Of a stretch of 64,000 nucleotides of DNA, positions 47,283 through 60,414 are shown piece by piece; positions within the stretch are counted from its first letter, which is position 1; the number at the start of each line of letters is the position of its first letter. Under the pieces are notes generated by a model. That model was given only the letters and a program-made list of their open reading frames with translations. It had not been told where the DNA came from and made no database searches. The position numbers and the translations under genes are program-made. Source of the stretch: Entrophospora sp. SA101 (lineage: Eukaryota > Glomeromycota > Glomeromycetes > Entrophosporales > Entrophosporaceae); assembly GCA_958430865.1 (NCBI GenBank), contig CAUDNR010004334.1, positions 1 through 64,000 of the forward strand, written 5' to 3'.

Positions 47283-48120
47283 ATGGAGGATGATGCTAAT
47301 TTAGTTTCCGAACCTATGTCTGAAGGAAGTTACATTGTATATGTTTTGACACCGATCCTTAATGAAATTTTTATAAAACATAAAAAAAAATGGCGTGCTG
47401 CATATGGCGAGACATGCCTTAAGGCAAGCTCTGAAGATTGCAATTCCCAGAAAGTAGATGATAAAAATCGATCCCCTGGAAGGAAAATCAATACAATCAT
47501 TACTTTGAGGGAGGAAGATGAAGAGTTTTCAGTCATTGAAGTAAGTGGACCTCCATCGAAAAAAAACTGGAGTCATTTCAAAAGTGATCGAATGAAGATT
47601 TCAAAAATGCTAAAAACTTTAATCAATCGGCTTGTAAAAATTTGTCCAAGTTCTGACATTAGAATGGTTAGGTTATACGGAATGCAATCATATTGTAAAT
47701 CTTCATTACCATTTTATTATTATCATTTTGTTATCACCACTTGTTTTTACTGACTAATTATTGATATTTATAGTATATGAATTAATTATATATGAATTCA
47801 AACTCAATTATTCTGAAATTTACACTATGGAAGAAATATTAAGATTTCCAATGCCTAAAACATGGAAAGATATGTTTAAAGCACATGAGACAGTGATAGG
47901 CCTATTAAAATATGAGGTTTGTATAGCAATAGGCAGATTCTCAAAAAATATAGAATATATAATAATATTTTCATTTTCATATTAGCTTCTGTTATTAGAA
48001 AGTTCAAAATCGATAAATGATTTTCTGTGGTCTGAATCTGATAATCAAGTCACGACAATGACAACTCGGATGATTTATACTCCAGATAACAATGGCACCA
48101 AGAAAATCCAAAGAGAATAA
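47283..48120 (+). CDS. 229-aa protein of unrecognised family, copy 2
   Basis: Exons 47283-47694, 47774-47916 and 47986-48120 encode the same protein as 6032-6869. It again starts 5 bp right of the hAT end. See that entry for features. Confidence 0.65.
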
Positions 48121-48705
48121 TATTTATTACTATAAAAATCATTATATTAAAAGAATTTTATTATATGCTCAAGATAAATATTAGTAGAAACATTTCAAAT
48201 GTTAAAAAAATTCACTGTTGTTTTTGCTAATTTGATTAATTAAATAGGCATTAAAAATTAATTGGATGTATTGTACTGTACAAGGAGGCTTCAAAAAAAT
48301 TTCGTACATTGTATGAAATGTCATTGTGATTTATATGAATTATTAGTTTAAACGTGGACAATTTAATTTATATTGATTTTATTAATTTTATTAAAAAGAA
48401 CAAGGTATATAAATTCGTTATAACTCGAAATCGAGAGCCTTTTCGCCCACTCAAGCAAGTATGAAGGACTTGTCAGATTTTATGTCCTTCCTGCATACTT
48501 TTAATCTTTGAGAAATTAGTTTCACTTGATGCCTACCTTCCTTGAGGGAAATAGAAAGTCAAGTGTGTATAATTTTTATAAACAAAAACAATTTACTATT
48601 CATATATATATATACGACCTGTTTTCTTCGATACCAATCAATAACTTACCATTTATTTAAAACACACAATTATTTAATTTTAGCAAGCCATCATTCACAC
48701 ACACA

Positions 48706-48993
48706 ATGTATTTTCCACGTTCTTTTTGTTATTTATTTTTGTTTGCTGACATCAAATATTGAAGCACATTACCAACACTACGATAGCAATATCCCCCGAT
48801 TAAAATACTGAAACCATCACTAAGACCAAAATTAAGACAAAGACCAAGTCCAAATGATATAACTACAACTGTTCTCACCACCACCACTACAACCACGACA
48901 ACTACAACTATATGCAAATTTGATGGTGCGCCTTGCGACGTTGTTGATAATGAGTTTAACTCTGGGCATGTTGTGGTCAAACATGTAGAGTAG
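48706..48993 (+). pseudogene. relic of a small secreted Thr-rich protein, copy 2
   Basis: Same sequence as 7455-7742, with the same two in-frame stops. Confidence 0.35.
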
Positions 48994-49075
48994 TTGATTA
49001 AAGTGCACCTCAACCAGCCTTACTTTGATTGATAAATTCATCTCGGCCAACATATACATAAAATTGAGTTAAATA

Positions 49076-49234
49076 ATGTTGAAAAAATGTTTAACTTTAT
49101 TAATCATCGCTATCTTGATTTTCCCGTTCTTATTCGGAACAATACTAATACCATTAACCAAGAGTAGAACTCTATCAAATTTAGATAGACCTTTTAACCA
49201 ATTAATTATTTACGTTCTACGTAAACTTGTCTAG
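49076..49234 (+). CDS. small ORF with signal-peptide-like start, copy 2
   Basis: Same 52-aa ORF as 7825-7983; hydrophobic N-terminus, no family recognised. Confidence 0.35.
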   Translation: MLKKCLTLLIIAILIFPFLFGTILIPLTKSRTLSNLDRPFNQLIIYVLRKLV

Positions 49235-52200
49235 TATCTGTCATATAGTGTTATTATTATTAATCAATTAATCGATTTATTTTATCCATTAAACCAAGTT
49301 TTATTAATTAATAAATTTATTTCGTTCTAGATTAGCCTTGCATTTTTGCAAAGAAACATTGTTTACCCAAAATTTTGTTGCCTCCCAATAAAAATATCTT
49401 TTAACATAAAATTTGGGTGAATTATTACGATTTGTTTGTTGTAAAGACTCCAATGGCTCGTTTAATTTTGTCATTATCATAATATCTTCTATTCTAATAA
49501 TATTCTGATACTAAGCAATAAATACAATTATCACCTAGCGATTTTTAAATAATGTTATAATTAAGTCGCAAAATTTATTTAAATCGGTCCAATTTTTTGT
49601 TTGATAACCTGAAGGTAACGCACCAACAAACGTATTTGTACTTTTTATTAACTATTTAGTTTGTTTAAAAAATAGAAGCTCACTTGGGTTCTTTTCTTGA
49701 GGAACTTTTTTTTTTTTGACAATAAATTTAATACAAGGTCATTCATTATCATGCTTTTAATAATCCATTAGTAGTATTCGTTCTAACGATTAAGCTACTG
49801 GATATTGATATTCATCTAATAAGCTTAATCTTTATTATTAGATATCTTTGCACCATAGAATGGCTGATAAAAGGCCAACGTGACTTTATCATAATTCTTC
49901 TATGTTCCCATAAAGTAATAATACCATATGAAGGCTTACAATATTTTTTGCACCTTCTCAGCCACCTTTTAAGGCTTTTAAATTAATATCTGAAAAAGAA
50001 TCTAGTAAAAATATACATATGAAAATCATCAGATAATTTAATTTTACATAAAGTAACAGTTCAACGTATCTATATATTAATATGTATGTGTTTGACTCAC
50101 CAATAAAAGATTATGATCACGAATATACATTTTTCATGTCAATCTACTTGGTTGGAAGCGGTCTTTCCAATTTTAATGGTCATGTTATTTTGATATTTCT
50201 CCTACTACAAAAAAGCTAATATGGTTTCCCTTAACCTGAAGGATATGACGAAATGGAAAATTCAGGCCGGTGTGAGAGCTGTAGACTTTATCAAAACTGT
50301 GTTCTTTCTTTATTTTTCAAGGTGTTACTATGTTCAGGGTCCATCGTCCCTGAAAAGTAATCATGAAAGGCACCATTAACTTAGTGACAGGGGCAAGTTT
50401 CAGATCAAAGGGAAACTTAAGATTGCTTTAAATAAGAGATCATCATTATATACCAATGTAAAGTTTTCAACTTTATATATATATCCATGTCAAACACAGC
50501 TATTCTAATCATGTAACAATTTGCTACACAGAATAATTTTTTATGTTACAGTATACAGTGCTGATTATGGAGAAAAGGAAAAGTTGAACCGATGAGGAGA
50601 GGTAATTTTGGATTTTATTTTGGATAGTTTGAATAATTAATTAATTTGTAAATCTTCATCGCCTTGATTGTTATTATTGCTATTGCTGTAATGTAATGAT
50701 AATTATTTAGTCACACTAAAAGCCAACCATGTTGGATTTAACAGCGGGAAGGCGCTTGCATTGGCGTGGGAGGAATATTATTTGTTATTATGCACAGCAA
50801 AAATTAATACCTGAAATTAATGGTACTAGATATAGAAATCTCAACTAATTTGTAGTATTATTTGTTGTTACACGCAAACAACTCTCCTTCCATTCAAGCC
50901 AAAAATTACTTAATTATTCTATGTATTCTCTATAACTCTAATAGTGATTTTTAAGTTAATTTTTAAAAAAGGTGTGCCAAGCAATTATTTTACCTCATTA
51001 ATTTTCTATAGAGCAGAAATTATGACTCCACCATAATTCTTTCTTTCCTTCCTTTCTTCTAAAATTATAAATTATCCAATTGGATAAAAACACGTCAAAG
51101 AAATAATAAAAAAGAAGAAAAAACTGTTTAGCCTCTCCCCCAAAAAAAAGAAGCCACGCCAAAAGGACAAACAAATATGCAATATAACGGTGAGTCAAAA
51201 AGATGCAGAAAAAATTACAAAAAAAGATAAATTATTTCTCGAAAAAAAACAACAAAAATTGGAATGCCATGAAGAAGAAAAGGAATAGATCAACGCGAGT
51301 AAAGATTATTTATTTATTTATTTATTTGTGAATGAATGAATTTGAGTAAGTTTGAATGAATAAACAAATGAACTATTGAGGCTTTAAATCTTTGAGGCGA
51401 CTATAACGATGACGATGACAACTCCAGATTTGAACAATGAATGATGTAAGCTAAATAAATAATGACAAAATAAGAAATTTAGGTGTTATTAACCATTTTT
51501 AAACAATTTTATTTTATTGGCAAGAAGAAATAAGAAGAAATGGGGGGAAGAACGAAGAAAGTATTTTAAGAATTTAAGAAGAACTTATATTCTATTCCTT
51601 GAATGTTTTAAATTTTCTTTGATTCATCGCAAAATAACAATGATTATAATTCTCAATTTTTTTTGAAAAATTGTTTCTAGTCAATTATGAATATAGAAAT
51701 TTATGTTAATTGAATTTCCTTTTTGGACATAACAATATTTGATCATGTGACTTAATTAAAAATTTAAGCTGCAGATTTTTAGTCTGTTACTATTAAAGGC
51801 TGTAGATAATTTAGCGGTAATAGCCAGTAGGTTGTTATTATTGGTAGTGATTTGATTTGATCTGAATTGAATTGGATCAAATCGAATTGGATCAAATTGG
51901 GTTAAATTGAAAAGAGAATTATTTTCGTGCTAACAAACAAGGGAAATGGAAATGGTGGTAAAAATAATAAATTTTAAAATTATTTTTAAACAATGATTTA
52001 TTTATAAATCAATCATATGTTAAAAATCATTACTAATTTGGATAAAATAGTTTCAATTAGTTCTTAACAGGAACAAATGAATTCAGTTGGCAACCAGCAA
52101 TCAAACAATAAACAGTAAATAAATATGTAGATAACACGAATACTTAATATTGTGTGGATTTGTCATTATTTTGTTTGTAATTCAAAATGGTTGTTGTGAA

Positions 52201-52412
52201 TTATCCTTATCTCTATCGGGTAAGTGATTTGTTAAAGATATTCATTCTTCCATATATGTAAAAATTAACTGATTGATTGATTAATTAGTAGTAGTAGTAG
52301 GTAAATACAATAAATACTTAAGAAATTACAAACACAAGACTATTATCAATATTATCACTTATTATTAAATTAATGGTTAATTATTATTATTATTGTTATT
52401 ATTGTTATTACG

Positions 52413-52475
<63 letters not shown>

Positions 52476-54069
52476 TTATTTTAATCATGATCACTACAAA
52501 ATTCTTATTTTTATAAATGGTAGTTTGTGTGTGTTTGTTAATGCGTTGTAACATGCTTTATCAAATCATTAACTAATGTTTTAGATAAGTCGTTAAAACT
52601 TCATAAGAACCAACCAATAAATCTATGGCATTAACCGATTGGAGTGACGGGATTTTCAATTCACATAATTATAATTACATATAAATTATCCACATGAATT
52701 TATTTATTAATGCAGACAAACGAACAGACATTTAATGGCTGATATGCTATGGCGAATGTGAGTAGTAGTAGTAGGTGTATTAGATGTATTGGATGTTATG
52801 AATGTACGTATGTAGAAGTATGTATGATAAATATATTTATATTACTTTAATATATTTATTTATATTTCTACAAATATTATCATTTACATATTTGGTTTAC
52901 CAAAAGCATTTTTTTTTTAAAAAAAAAAAAGTAAAACAACATACATATACATGAATATTTTTGAATTTGAAAATTGAATTTTTTTTTTTGTAAAAAAATA
53001 AAAAAATAAACCAATAATTTGTCATTAGTACATTATTATTTATATTATATTTGATATTTTTTATCGTTACCCATTTTTGGTAGAAAGAAAGAAGAATTGG
53101 AAAATTGTAATGTTAAGTATTACGTTATGTCACTTTATGTAAGATTATTTTTCCCATTTGAAAATAACATTATTTTTTTATTTATATTATTAATTTAGAA
53201 TCTTCCAAATGGACAATATTAATCAGTTGATTAGTTAATATACTGGTAATCGAACACAGACAGATAGATAATTAGTCGTGTGTGCATGTGTTGTTTTATT
53301 TATTCATGCGATAATAAAAATTAATAAAACTAATTAAAAATTTAAAAATTACTAATAAAAAATTAAATTTATACAAAAAATTTTGTTTTTAATTACTTTC
53401 CAACTAGCTAATATATTATTAGTATTAGGATGCTTGCTTATATGGACTTTCAGTCATAGTCATAAATTAACATTCTTCATGAAAATCCTCGAGTGAAAAT
53501 GTGTTGAAATTAACGCAAATTTAATGATTGATTGATTCACGGATTGATTTTTTATTATACTCAGTCTATTTATTATCTCAATATAAATTCCCGAACTATT
53601 TTTGTTACACTAAATATTATTTATAAATAAATAAATACATGTATTTTAAATAATAAATTTACATAATTATTATATATATATATATACAGTTTAATTTACC
53701 AAATTCCGTGTAACCATGAATAAATATATATTTATATTTATTTATATATACATGTTGTATATATATATATTTTTTTAGAAAAAAAAATCCTATAAATTAA
53801 AGTGTTTATCTTTTTTCTCAATTTTTAAAAAAAACTTCAAACAAAGAGTAAATAAATAATTTACTTATACGTTATTATATATATCAATAATAACAACAAC
53901 AACAACTATTACAAAGAAAAAAAATATTTTTTTTTCAAACAAAAAAAATAATATCATATAAAAAACATAACGTTTATATACAACTTTTTTATTTTTTTTT
54001 TTAGAAAAAATAACTTTTAAAAAATATATTTTCAAATAACAAACTCTCATTCAAACCAAAATTTCAAAC
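49235..54069. other. long intergenic region, copy 2
   Basis: Repeats 7984-12818. No gene recognised. Confidence 0.5.
52413..52475. repeat. (ATT)n microsatellite, copy 2
   Basis: Same unit count as at 11162-11224. Confidence 0.9.
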
Positions 54070-54723
54070 ATGAAAGCTTCAAAAATTCTTTCAGGTCGTA
54101 AAAATCGTAGAATCCATAATCCATTCAAAAGACGCAACAGTAATAGCAGTAGTCACCATAATCATCAACACCACCATCACAACAACCACCATAATCAAAT
54201 ATTATACAGCACTTTTGGCGGTCTACCACACGATTTTGAATTTGAATTTTCATCTTCAATAACCGAACCAACAACTGTTTGCTCGTCAAGAAGAAGTTCA
54301 ATAGTTTATTGTGATCAATTAATTCTTAACAATAACAACAATGGATTAAATAACAATAACAAAAATAATGTTAACATCACTAATGTTAATTATTACTCAC
54401 AATCACCCTTACCATATCCTTCACAACAACAACATCAACAACATCATCATCAACAACAATACCAACAATATCAATATCCCGTCCAACAACAACAATTTCA
54501 ACAACAAAACCAATATTCATTCTCATCACCTTCATCAAATTTTCCACATCATCATCATCATCACAATAATCAATGTTGTTACGACACAGATTGCAAACAA
54601 TACAAAAAAGAAAAACGTAATTCACAACAATCAAATAGTAGCAGTTCATACAAACAAAGTTTTGTCGGTTTCAAACTCTGGGTTAGATTAACTTGGGTTA
54701 AAGTTGGCAGAACATTTCGTTGA
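54070..54723 (+). CDS. His/Asn/Gln-rich low-complexity protein, copy 2
   Basis: Identical 217-aa product to 12819-13472, including every homopolymeric residue run. Confidence 0.65.
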   Translation: MKASKILSGRKNRRIHNPFKRRNSNSSSHHNHQHHHHNNHHNQILYSTFGGLPHDFEFEFSSSITEPTTVCSSRRSSIVYCDQLILNNNNNGLNNNNKNNVNITNVNYYSQSPLPYPSQQQHQQHHHQQQYQQYQYPVQQQQFQQQNQYSFSSPSSNFPHHHHHHNNQCCYDTDCKQYKKEKRNSQQSNSSSSYKQSFVGFKLWVRLTWVKVGRTFR

Positions 54724-57700
54724 TTTTATTTCTGTGCATGGACATTGATTTTATTTTTCACTTTTGATTTTTTTTTGTAAATAAAAACAATTTTTTAGAA
54801 AAAATTTCCAACTGGATTTGGCAATTTTTCATACAGTCAATTATAGATACTTAATATACTTAATACTTAATACTTAATACTTAATAATATAATATGATAA
54901 TGACTAATGATAATGACTAATAATATAATATTATTATTATATATATCAAAAGTATTATTTTAGTAATTTAATATTTAATATACAATAATAATCAACATTT
55001 AATATAATATCTCAACAACAACATATATTTATTTTCGTTTTTATTTCATTTTTTTTTCATTCGGCATTTGGCATCTGGCATAATCTGGCAATCAATTAGA
55101 ATGTAAATACAAATAATACATGACGTTTTTTTAATTTATTTTCTTCGTTTTTTTAAAATTTTGATTTTCGTTCAAAATTTTAAATAGAAATCACAAACAC
55201 AAACACAAACAAATTTTCAAATTTTTTTTAGATTTTAGATTTTTTTTTTTTCCTTGCATTTATGGACTTTTTTTTTAAAAAAGCTGAGCTTTACATATAT
55301 ATATATATTTCACATATAACATATATAGACTTTTTCATTAATCATTTATCATATTCTTTTGTAAAGATTTTTATATATATATATAGATAGATAGAATCGC
55401 ATTTAATCATATTTATCACACAAAGACATTTCGCATATTTCTTCATATCATTCAATCACTTTTACATCAATCATCAACCTTCCCCCCCTAAGCTAATTAT
55501 ATATTTTCCGAACAACAATTTTTTAACATCAATTTTGTATGATTTTTTCTCCCATCACACACGCATCAATCAATATTTTCTTTCATTTGCAAAAAGCAAA
55601 TATGAAAATAATTTTAAAAAATACAAAAACAAAAAACAAAAAAAAATTAATTTAAAAATAAATAAAAAAAACAATAAAAACTTTTCCTTGTAAAAAAAAA
55701 AAAAATGTGTTAAAAATGTGTTGAATTGTCATAAAAAATGTGTTTGTCATAGTAAACCCATGTGTAAAAAATATCTAAACCACATGAACCACATGAATGC
55801 ATTTATTTATTATTTTTGATTCCTTCCTGAGTAAATGATGGAAATTAGAATGGATGAATTCAAAAACATAAATAAATAAAAAATAAACCAATCAAATAAA
55901 TAATAAACTAGTTTGAATAATTTATAATTTACGCAACAAATTTATTGGTTCCTTTTTTTTTAATAAATTTCTTTGCTCCTCCAAAATCCTTCTCCTTATA
56001 ATAATAATAATAATAATACTAAAGCAATGCCATCATGCATTCGGTTGGTTCCGTTGGATTTCAAACATATTAATAATATTATATTATTAAGAAAATTTGG
56101 AAAACTAGAACAAAAAGAATAGTTGCACAAAATGCCATGTTTCCTGAAATTTTCATATCATTATTACTATCATTATCCAATTATCATTATTATCATCACC
56201 ATTATCATTTTTATTTTTCCTGTTTGCTTTATTTTTTTCCATTAGGATAAATTAAACGAAATAAGTTATTGTTTTCTTGAACTTCTCGCCCGCACATTTT
56301 CTCGCATTTTTTTTCTTCAATTATTAAAATATACGCCTATTACTATATTGTTATAAATTTATTATAGGGAAAATTAAAATAAATTGTTGTTTTTTGGAGA
56401 AGTGGAAGATAAAATAAACAAAATAATAATAATAAATAAAGACTTAAACATGAACCGAGAAATAAATAAAAAAATGTTCTATATAACACTAAATTTATCA
56501 TTTTTGATATCCGTTTTTTCCGATACGGAAAATTTTTTTTTCCATTCCTCTTTTTTTTTTTGGCAATTGAGATTTTAGAGTATTCTATAGTGGCTTATTA
56601 TACAGAATGGATAGTCGTCAATTAAGTATGGTATCATCGTCAAGTAGGTTGCAAATATGGTAAATCTCACCACCTCAGCCTAACACGCAGGTGTTTTATG
56701 CCACAATTGAATTTTCATTATACGGGTTTTTTTTTATTTTAATTCACGCAGAAATAAAAATTGGTATTGCGCCCACAAGAATGTGTCACAATGGGTTTGT
56801 GCCAGCCACAATTGAATTTCTCATTTTATGGCAAAGTAAAAAAAAATTGTATTACGTCAACAAGGGAGAGCAATTGATTTATTTGTCTGTCCTTTAGAGA
56901 ACATTTTCCATAACTCTATATATTAATAACATGCGTTTTTCAAAACTTGGACTTTGAGGGGGGTTTTCTCCATAATATAATAATATATGCACGTCCCCTA
57001 TTGTGGAATGTATTTTCTTTTTTTATTTTTCTATTTTGTTCTATTTATATACGACAGGCATAATTAATATTAATTACTGAAGGTCTTGCTTGATCAAATA
57101 ATAAAAGTCAAAACTAATGCGGAGGTAGGGGTTTGATGCTTTTTGTTCGCGGGGATTAATTTTTCTCAAATATGTCACCGGTTGGTGTATCACCACATTC
57201 TAGAGATTACATAATGGTTTCATTAAAATACATCAATTATGGATTAACAGCTTTGATTGTTGACGGTGCATGTTGCGGTGCAGCCTGATTGTCACCTCTT
57301 TCTTCTTCGATCTATACCCTATAAAAAAAAACTAACCCGTGATAACATATTTATGGAAAAATCATGGAAAGGTTACAGAAGAATTTGCCATTGTCGCGAA
57401 TTCGTGGAAATTTTCAAAGTATTTTCTGGGGTAGACTATATTTTTTTTTATATATAGGATAAACCATTAAAAGAGTCATATAAGTGAGTTTTCTAGTTTT
57501 AGGATCAAAATATTCGTGAATATTCTAATGATGCGGTCAGGTTTCTTCTCTCGTTAATAATATTTGAAAAGTCTAGGTTCCTACAATTGATATTTTGATT
57601 ATTCCTGATATACACCAACACTTTAAAATTACTAATTTGTCTTTTCTTTTGTCTAACTGAATCTTGATGACACTAAATAATTATGGCGCCACGATGTAAC

Positions 57701-59718
57701 CTTGAAAATATGTAAACCACACTTCCAATAGTCATAAATATTCAAAAGGTATAGTTTTTACTTTTGTCATCAAACAGAGGTAAACTTACTTGAATTTTAT
57801 TAGAAATGAAGTTAAGTGGTAACCTTCGCTTATTAAAGCAATGTTCATTCAGATTTAATTTGAATATGCATGACAAAGAATTTTTTATATATATAGTAAT
57901 TTTCTACTTGTATTACAATTTTAGTAAAATATTTTAAACATAATTTATTTTCCTCGAATAAATGTGTTATTAATAAAAGCAGTAGTAGCAGTAGAATGGA
58001 GAATGAAATTGATGTATTATTGCTGTGATCTACACTTTCCATAGGATAAACCCAAATTTAATTTTTCACATTTACAACCAATAAAATCAAATAATAATAA
58101 CAATAATTTTCTCTCATACTATTTGATCCCTTGTAAATTAATAATATTAATAATCTATTTAATCAATACTATTTGATAGAACAAATTAAATCCTTAAAAA
58201 CTAAAGATGGCAAGTCATATTAATGCATCAGCCACATTATTTGTTTCGGTTAAAATATTTAATTGGTGCAAAATATCCAAAAAAAGTAATAAACTGCCCA
58301 GTGATATTTTAAAACCCGGAGCCATCGGTTCACATTCTATCCGATGAAATATTTTCTTTACCCTGGGACAATTAATTACCATTCATTATCATCAATTAAT
58401 GTTTTTAATACTCTTTAAGATCTTTTATTTCAAGCAAATGTTTCAAGATGATAAAATTTATCTCCTGGTTGATTTATTTGAACTTCTCATTTCTTTCATT
58501 ATTTCTTTCATTGATGCCTATTTCATTATTTATTTCATGTTTTTGGATGTAAATGTTTATTTCCACGTTTCAAACTTTTAACACCTATATATATCTCATA
58601 TCATTAACCAACCAAGTTAGGCCAAATAATTCATTCATCCTCCTCCATTTGACATCATATTCGAAACAATAAAGTTTCAAAATTTGAATTTTTTTTTTAT
58701 TTATGATTTATTTTTATTTGTGATTTATTTTTATTTATTTTTATTTTTATCAACTATTTCCAAATTTAGAAGATAATATAAAGTTGCAAAAAATAAGTCT
58801 AATGATAACGTTTCAGAAGTTTGAAACTAACAACAATAGCAAAATTTTAATAATAAACCATTGTCTGTGTCTCACGTGACGAAGATCATAATTATAACAA
58901 TCATTGTATTTCATTTTTAATATTATTGTTTTTTTTCGACGCATGATCTGCACAATTCAAACGTTAAAAATCTTAATTCAAAATAAAAAAATCATCATAA
59001 AACCTCCAAATTTTTAAGATCTTGGTAAAAATAATTTTGTTGCGTAAAAAAAAAATTTTCGAAACGTGGACATTAAAAAAAAAAAACGGATTTATTTTGA
59101 GTTTGAATTTGTTTGTTGTTGTTTTTATGTCTATATTAATATTAGTTTATTGATCGATCTTGGTTTATTAGGATTAGGTATACTAGCATTAGTGTATTTA
59201 TTAATACTAGTTCTAATATAAATTTTATATTTTGTCAATGCGCATATTGTATATGCACACATGTTTTCGTTGTCTACACACAAAAAAAATAAACCCGTTT
59301 AATAATGAATGAACATAAAATTGGTAATAATTTAATTCTTTATTTAACGGAAATCGTTTTTTTACCGGAATTCATTGTTTTCTGGTTTCAGTTTGTAAAG
59401 AAACAATATTAACTACTAATTAACTTATAACCAAGAAAAGGTTTAATAGTTTTCTTATAATTTCGGTGGTTATATAAAGGCAATGTGTGGACGTGAATTC
59501 ATATCTTTCTTTCATTTCAGAATAATAAGAAATAAATAAATAAATAAATATAGCTCAAAATTTTACAGAATTTTTTTTTTTTTTTGAATAATTAATAATT
59601 CATCAAAATTAATACTTATTAAATCCTCAATTCTATTTCACTTCTTATATAACATACACGCATAAAATATAATTTTTTAATTACAATTTTTTACATTTCT
59701 TTATATAAAAATTAAAAA
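54724..59718. other. long intergenic region, copy 2
   Basis: Repeats 13473-18467. No gene recognised. Confidence 0.45.
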
Positions 59719-60138
59719 ATGTCGAACCAACAACAATCAGTTGAAATTCCAGTCCCATACTTAGTCTCAAAATTACATGAAATGGGCTCGATGTTTTACA
59801 ATGATCCATCTACAGCATACGCGGAATTAAGCATCAATGAGCAAAGAACTTTCTTTATTCACAAGGAATATCTTGAATTCCAATCTAATTACTTCTGCGA
59901 CATCTTTACAAAAAAGAAAGTTAAGAAAGGCGATCTTATCAAAATCAATTTACCATCACCTGATACTTTCGAAATAATCTTGGAATTTTTTTATTTTGGA
60001 GACGAGGATAGATTCTATGATAAATTGAACATAGACAATTATTATGACGTAATGAAAAATGTGAATCTCTTGGGCTTATCCAGCGAAATTAAAAATATTT
60101 GTCTAGCTTTCTATCAAGATAATCGTGAATTTCTATAA
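59719..60138 (+). CDS. small BTB/POZ-domain protein, copy 2
   Basis: Identical 139-aa product to 18468-18887. Confidence 0.75.
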   Translation: MSNQQQSVEIPVPYLVSKLHEMGSMFYNDPSTAYAELSINEQRTFFIHKEYLEFQSNYFCDIFTKKKVKKGDLIKINLPSPDTFEIILEFFYFGDEDRFYDKLNIDNYYDVMKNVNLLGLSSEIKNICLAFYQDNREFL

Positions 60139-60414
60139 AATTTCTTTAAAATTTAATTATTGGAGTATCGTTTATTATTTTTTGTTAGTTGATCTAATAA
60201 CAATAATAGTTAATTGTAAAATTTGTTAATTCTTAATTGTATTTTTTTCCATTTCTTTTTTTTAATAATTATAATAATAATAAATAAAAAAGTATTATCG
60301 CTTTATCGTAATTTCTTTTATGCATGTTGCACTACTGATACTAACTATTTTAATATACACGATAATTTTATAAGCATCAATCTATCTTTAAAAACCCCCT
60401 TTTTTTTTGTTAAA